Part shown: in pieces, positions 15,168 to 18,293 of the stretch
Position numbering within the stretch: position 1 is the stretch's first letter
Layout of the letters: each line of letters starts with the position of its first letter
Translations under genes and position numbers: made by a program
Notes under the pieces: generated by a model
Databases searched by the model: none
What the model was told of the DNA's origin: nothing
Seen by the model: only the letters and a program-made list of their open reading frames with translations
Assembly: GCA_023425905.1 (NCBI GenBank)
Contig: JAFABT010000349.1
Coordinates: forward strand, 1-18,293
Origin: Actinomycetes bacterium
GTDB lineage: Bacteria; Actinomycetota; Actinomycetes; Actinomycetales; Cellulomonadaceae
Direction of reading: 5' to 3'
DNA length: 18,293 nucleotides

Positions 15168-16073
15168 GTGACGACGACGACCCCGCCCGCGCGCCGGGCG
15201 GCGGTGCTCGGCCAGCCCGTCGCGCACTCGCTGTCCCCGCTGCTGCACCGTGCCGCCTACGCGGCCCTCGGGCTCGAGGGCTGGGACTATGACGCGATCG
15301 AGGTCGCCCCGGACGGCCTCGAGGCCGTGATCGACGGGCTCGACCGGTCCTGGGCGGGTCTCTCGCTCACCATGCCGCACAAGCAGACCGTCATACCGAT
15401 GCTCGACCACGTCGAGCCGCTCGCCGAGGTGGTCGGCGCCGTCAACACCGTGCTCGTCCAGGGCGGGGGAGCGCGGCCCGTGCTCACCGGGGCGAACACC
15501 GACGTCCACGGCATCGTCGCCGCCGTCCGCGAGGCTGGCAACCGTCAGGGGAGCCCCGACCACCAGCCGGCCGCACGGACCTTCTCCCGCGGCGTCGTCC
15601 TCGGCGCCGGGGCGACGGCCGCGTCGACGCTCGCGGCGCTAGCCCAGCTCGGCTGCTCCGACCCCGTCGTCCTCGTCCGGTCGCTGTCCCGCGTCGGACC
15701 CCTCATGCGCGCCGCGCACCGGATGGGCGTCGAGCCGACCTACGCGCTGCTCGCGGAGGCGCCGGACCACCTGCGCGCCGCCGACCTCGTGGTCTCGACG
15801 CTGCCCGCCCACGGCGCAGACCCGGTCGCTGAGGCGGTTGCGCTCGCAGGCGTCGACCGGCGGCACGACGGAGCGCGACCTGTGCTGCTCGACGTCGTCT
15901 ACGACCCGCGGCCGACGGCTCTCATGACGACGCTCGCCGGGGCGGGGTTCGTCGTCGTCGGCGGGGAGCGGATGCTGTTGCACCAGGCCGCCGAGCAGGT
16001 GCGGCTCATGACGGCGCGTGAGGCGCCGCTCGCCGCGATGGACGCGGCGCTGCGCCAGCGACTCGACGGCTGA
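15168..16073 (+). CDS. aroE: Shikimate 5-dehydrogenase
   Basis: NADP-dependent reduction of 3-dehydroshikimate to shikimate in aromatic amino-acid synthesis. The 301-residue product has the substrate domain with AAVLGQPVAHSLSPLLHRAAY (residues about 11-31), the catalytic lysine K72 in LTMPHKQTV and the partner aspartate D112 in GANTDVHG. The Rossmann domain opens with VVLGAGATAAST (GAG-A-TAA instead of the more usual GAGGAA). The C-terminal part has VVYDPRPTALM and GERMLLHQAAEQVRLMT. It is slightly longer than E. coli AroE (272), with an inserted Gly/Pro/Gln-rich loop near 122-132. The GTG start is 1 base after the mltG stop, so it is translated from the same message. Other aro genes are not in the window. 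Confidence 0.96.
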   Translation: MTTTTPPARRAAVLGQPVAHSLSPLLHRAAYAALGLEGWDYDAIEVAPDGLEAVIDGLDRSWAGLSLTMPHKQTVIPMLDHVEPLAEVVGAVNTVLVQGGGARPVLTGANTDVHGIVAAVREAGNRQGSPDHQPAARTFSRGVVLGAGATAASTLAALAQLGCSDPVVLVRSLSRVGPLMRAAHRMGVEPTYALLAEAPDHLRAADLVVSTLPAHGADPVAEAVALAGVDRRHDGARPVLLDVVYDPRPTALMTTLAGAGFVVVGGERMLLHQAAEQVRLMTAREAPLAAMDAALRQRLDG

Positions 16074-16092
16074 CGCGCGCCGGACCACGCGG

Positions 16093-16123
16093 CCCGGTCC
16101 CCGCAACCGATGACAGGACCGGG
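16093..16123 (+). terminator. Hairpin between aroE and pilB, probable terminator
   Basis: CCCGGTCC (16093-16100) pairs perfectly with GGACCGGG (16116-16123) around a 15-base loop. A competing partner GGACC lies at 16082-16086. It sits 20 bases after the aroE stop and before the pilB promoter candidate. There is no U-run. Confidence 0.5.
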
Positions 16124-16145
16124 TGAGGGCGCACGTCGAAAGTTC

Positions 16146-16173
16146 TCACGTCGTGGGCGATTCGTGCCGATAG
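16146..16173 (+). promoter_or_regulatory. SigD/FliA/WhiG-like promoter element of pilB
   Basis: TCAC (16146-16149), 16 bases, then GCCGATAG (16166-16173). The GCCGATA core and spacing resemble the TAAA-N14-16-GCCGATAA promoters read by the SigD/FliA/WhiG sigma family. The same element stands before the next gene (17949-17976). Transcription would start about 60 bases before pilB. Use by that sigma class is inferred. Confidence 0.5.
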
Positions 16174-16231
16174 GCAACGAGGACGACACGTCCTGGCGCG
16201 ACCCTCCGCGGGGTTGCGGACACGGTGGCCT

Positions 16232-16237
16232 GAGGAG
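16232..16237 (+). promoter_or_regulatory. pilB ribosome binding site
   Basis: GAGGAG with a 5-base spacer to the ATG at 16243. It favours this ATG over the in-frame GTG at 16237, which overlaps the site itself. Confidence 0.75.
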
Positions 16238-16242
16238 TGCGC

Positions 16243-17916
16243 ATGAAGCAGCTGGGAGAGATCCTTCTCGACGAAGGGCTGGTCACCGAAGGCCAGCTCG
16301 TCGCGGCGATCGACGAGACCGCTGCGCGTGGCCAGTCCCTCGGCCGCGTCCTCGTCGAAGTCGGGGTGCTCACCGAGGCGCAGCTCGTCGCAGCCCTCGC
16401 GAGCCAGGTCGGGATGGACTTCGTCGACCTCGACGAGTACCCGGTCGACCGGACCGCGGTCGTCCTCGTGCCCGGTGCGGTCTGCCGGCGCCACACGGTG
16501 CTGCCCATCGGCGTCGAGGGGTCGACGATCGTCCTGGCGATGGCTGACCCGGGCAACGTGCTCGCGGTCGACGACGTGCGTTCGTCGACCGGGTTCATGG
16601 TGCGTCCCGTCGTCGCGACCCACGACAACCTCGCGCGTGCGATCGACCGGTACATCCGTGCCGACGGCGAGATGGAGAACCTCACCTCGGAGTTCACCGA
16701 GGAGCAGGTCGAGCCCGAGATGGACCTCACGAGGCTCGGCGAGATCGGTGACGACGACGCGCCGATCGTCCGGTACGTCAACCTCCTCGTCACCCAGGCG
16801 ATCACCGACCGCGCCTCCGACATCCACATCGAGCCGGGGGAGCACGACCTCCGGGTGCGGTACCGGATCGACGGCGTGCTCCACGAGATGCAGCGGTCGC
16901 CGAAGCAGATCATCGCGGGGGTCATCTCGCGCGTGAAGATCCTCTCGGACATCGACATCGCCGAGCGGCGCAAGCCGCAGGACGGCCGGATGTCGGTCGT
17001 TCACAACGGCCGCAAGATCGACCTTCGTGTCGCAACGCTCCCGACGGTGTGGGGCGAGAAGATCGTCATGCGAATCCTCGACAACTCGACGGCCTCGCTC
17101 GATCTGCGTGACCTGTCGTTCCTCGAGGAGAACTACGACAAGTACCGCACCTCGTACGAGAAGCCCTACGGCATGATCCTCGTCACGGGACCGACGGGGT
17201 CGGGCAAGTCGACGACGCTCTACGCGACGCTCAACGCCGTCTCGAAGCCGGAGATCAACGTCATCACCGTCGAGGACCCGGTCGAGTACCGGCTCCAGGG
17301 CATCAACCAGGTGCAGGTGAACCCCAAGGCCGGGATGACGTTCGCGGCGGCGCTGCGCTCGATCCTGCGTTCGGACCCGGACGTCGTCCTCCTCGGTGAG
17401 ATCCGCGACCACGAGACGGCCCAGATCGCGATCGAGGCGGCGCTCACGGGGCACCTCGTGCTGTCGACCCTGCACACGAACGATGCGCCGAGCGCGGTCA
17501 CCCGACTCGTGGAGATGGGGATCGAGCCGTTCCTCGTCGGGTCCGCGCTCGATGCGATCGTCGCGCAGCGGCTCGCCCGCAAGCTCTGCGACAAGTGCAA
17601 GGTTCCGTACCAGCCGAGCCCCGAGGAGATGATCGCGGCACGGTTCCCGTGGATCGAGGGCGAGCCGCTGCCGGAGCTGTTCCGCCCGGGCGGGTGCACG
17701 ACCTGCTCGAACACGGGGTATCGGGGACGGATCGCGCTCCACGAGGTCATGAACGTCACCGAGGAGATCGAGCGGCACGCGGTGTCGCACTCCTCGAGCG
17801 CGGAGATCGCGGCGACCGCGACGAAGCAGGGGATGATCAGCCTGCGCGACGACGGCTGGCGCAAGGTCGCGATGGGACGGACGTCCATCGAGGAGATCCT
17901 CCGCGTCGTCGCGTGA
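16243..17916 (+). CDS. pilB: Type IV pilus assembly ATPase PilB (GspE/T2SSE family)
   Basis: Cytoplasmic hexameric motor that drives pilus extension. The 557-residue product begins with an MshEN/T2SSE N-terminal domain made of a 29-residue tandem repeat: LGEILLDEGLVTEGQL (4-19) and LGRVLVEVGVLTEAQL (33-48). The ATPase core has a DRASDIHIEPGEHDLRVRYR segment, the Walker A GPTGSGKST (316-324, K322), an Asp box TVEDPVEYRL, Walker B LLGEIRD with E386, and a His box TGHLVLSTLHTND. The zinc-binding tetracysteine motif of PilB/GspE is complete (C449, C452, C485, C488). Start ATG with GAGGAG. It follows aroE after a hairpin and has its own GCCGATAG promoter candidate. A type II secretion GspE would look alike, but actinobacteria of this kind carry type IV pili, so PilB is preferred. 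Confidence 0.93.
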   Translation: MKQLGEILLDEGLVTEGQLVAAIDETAARGQSLGRVLVEVGVLTEAQLVAALASQVGMDFVDLDEYPVDRTAVVLVPGAVCRRHTVLPIGVEGSTIVLAMADPGNVLAVDDVRSSTGFMVRPVVATHDNLARAIDRYIRADGEMENLTSEFTEEQVEPEMDLTRLGEIGDDDAPIVRYVNLLVTQAITDRASDIHIEPGEHDLRVRYRIDGVLHEMQRSPKQIIAGVISRVKILSDIDIAERRKPQDGRMSVVHNGRKIDLRVATLPTVWGEKIVMRILDNSTASLDLRDLSFLEENYDKYRTSYEKPYGMILVTGPTGSGKSTTLYATLNAVSKPEINVITVEDPVEYRLQGINQVQVNPKAGMTFAAALRSILRSDPDVVLLGEIRDHETAQIAIEAALTGHLVLSTLHTNDAPSAVTRLVEMGIEPFLVGSALDAIVAQRLARKLCDKCKVPYQPSPEEMIAARFPWIEGEPLPELFRPGGCTTCSNTGYRGRIALHEVMNVTEEIERHAVSHSSSAEIAATATKQGMISLRDDGWRKVAMGRTSIEEILRVVA

Positions 17917-17948
17917 GCGGTGACCCCCCGCAAAACGGACCCATCACC

Positions 17949-17976
17949 TCAAGGACGGGTGGCTGGGCGCCGATAG
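17949..17976 (+). promoter_or_regulatory. Second SigD/FliA/WhiG-like promoter element
   Basis: TCAA (17949-17952), 16 bases, then GCCGATAG (17969-17976). It is the twin of the element before pilB and ends 58 bases before the GTG at 18035. It would let the gene downstream of pilB be transcribed separately. Confidence 0.5.
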
Positions 17977-18034
17977 GACGGCAGGGACTGCGCCCGTCAG
18001 CCCCTGGACCCGCACGATGCTCGGAGGCACGCCA

Positions 18035-18293
18035 GTGAGTGACGCGTACGCACGACCGGCCGATCCCGGACGCCCCTCGGCGTCCTATCAGTCGCAGGCG
18101 CCCCTCGCTCCGGCCGGGACCGTGTACAGCCCGGTCCCGTCGCAGTCGGCCGCTCCGGCGCCGTACCTGCCGCAGGCGCAGTCGCCGTACCAGCCCAGCC
18201 CATCCGCCGGCACGCCGTCGGCCCCGGAACGCGGCCCGGCTGCGCAGGGCCAGCCGCAGGCGGCGGCGCAGTACGGCCACCAGGGAGCGGCGC
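18035..18293 (+). CDS. Pro/Gln/Ala-rich N-terminus of a pilus-locus protein (cut by right edge)
   Basis: The open frame runs 86 codons to the window edge from a GTG with a good Shine-Dalgarno, GGAGG (18023-18027), 7 bases upstream. The visible part starts with SDAYARPADPGRPSASYQ and then is almost entirely Pro, Gln, Ala and Ser with scattered Tyr (PYLPQAQSPYQPSPSAG). It is therefore a disordered segment with no recognisable domain. Position directly after pilB, with a matching promoter element, makes a pilus gene likely. In related actinobacteria the retraction ATPase pilT often follows pilB, and PilT with a Pro-rich extension is my best guess, but nothing visible proves it. No stop or frameshift is seen. 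Confidence 0.7.
   Translation, partial: MSDAYARPADPGRPSASYQSQAPLAPAGTVYSPVPSQSAAPAPYLPQAQSPYQPSPSAGTPSAPERGPAAQGQPQAAAQYGHQGAA

Noticed and set aside
16006..17790. A 594-codon minus-strand frame opposite pilB
   Set aside because: Antisense shadow rich in Arg, Asp, Val and Leu; pilB is fully supported on the other strand.
1..18293. CRISPR arrays, tRNA/rRNA genes, insertion sequences, attachment sites, toxin or defence genes
   Set aside because: I looked for regular repeats, tRNA-like folds, transposase or integrase motifs and defence-type domains on both strands and saw none.

Overview
The window is a high-GC (about 70% by eye) chromosomal segment from an actinobacterium. The codon use (GAC, GTC, CTC, GCG), the GTG starts, the zinc-free S4 protein and the gene order rarA, rpsD, DUF948, DUF6167-like, alaS, ruvX, mltG, aroE all point to Actinomycetota. 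A type IV pilus ATPase right after aroE and a ykoFED thiamine operon suggest a Cellulomonas/Oerskovia/Sanguibacter-like member of the Micrococcales. That placement is inference from family knowledge, not a search.

Left part (1-2400, minus strand): a TPP riboswitch (2262-2372) leads an operon in the same order as Bacillus subtilis ykoFEDC. It encodes a YkoF-family thiamine/HMP-binding protein, a YkoE-type ECF substrate-binding membrane protein, and the start of a YkoD-type ABC ATPase that runs off the left edge. The genes overlap by 4 and 14 bases. This is a thiamine or thiamine-precursor uptake system switched off by TPP.

Middle part (2400-9350): aspS reads away from the riboswitch. It converges on a small two-helix membrane protein and an MMPL/RND exporter on the minus strand. 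rarA is divergent from the exporter, and rpsD follows behind a 150-base structured leader and ahead of a strong terminator hairpin.

Right part (9350-18293, plus strand): a two-gene unit (DUF948 membrane/coiled-coil protein and a DUF6167-like protein) precedes the tightly packed housekeeping cluster alaS-ruvX-mltG-aroE (gene junctions of -4, +3 and +1 bases). After a hairpin, a type IV pilus locus begins with pilB and a second gene cut by the right edge. Both pilus-side genes are preceded by the same promoter-like element, TCA(C/A)-N16-GCCGATAGG, which resembles the SigD/FliA/WhiG promoter class.

Most of the window is ordinary housekeeping DNA and I do not see a wholly new system. The observations most worth following are the paired GCCGATAGG elements, the expression platform behind the TPP riboswitch, the structured rpsD leader and the uncharacterised DUF948/DUF6167-like pair. 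There is no tRNA, rRNA, CRISPR array, insertion sequence or phage gene that I can recognise.
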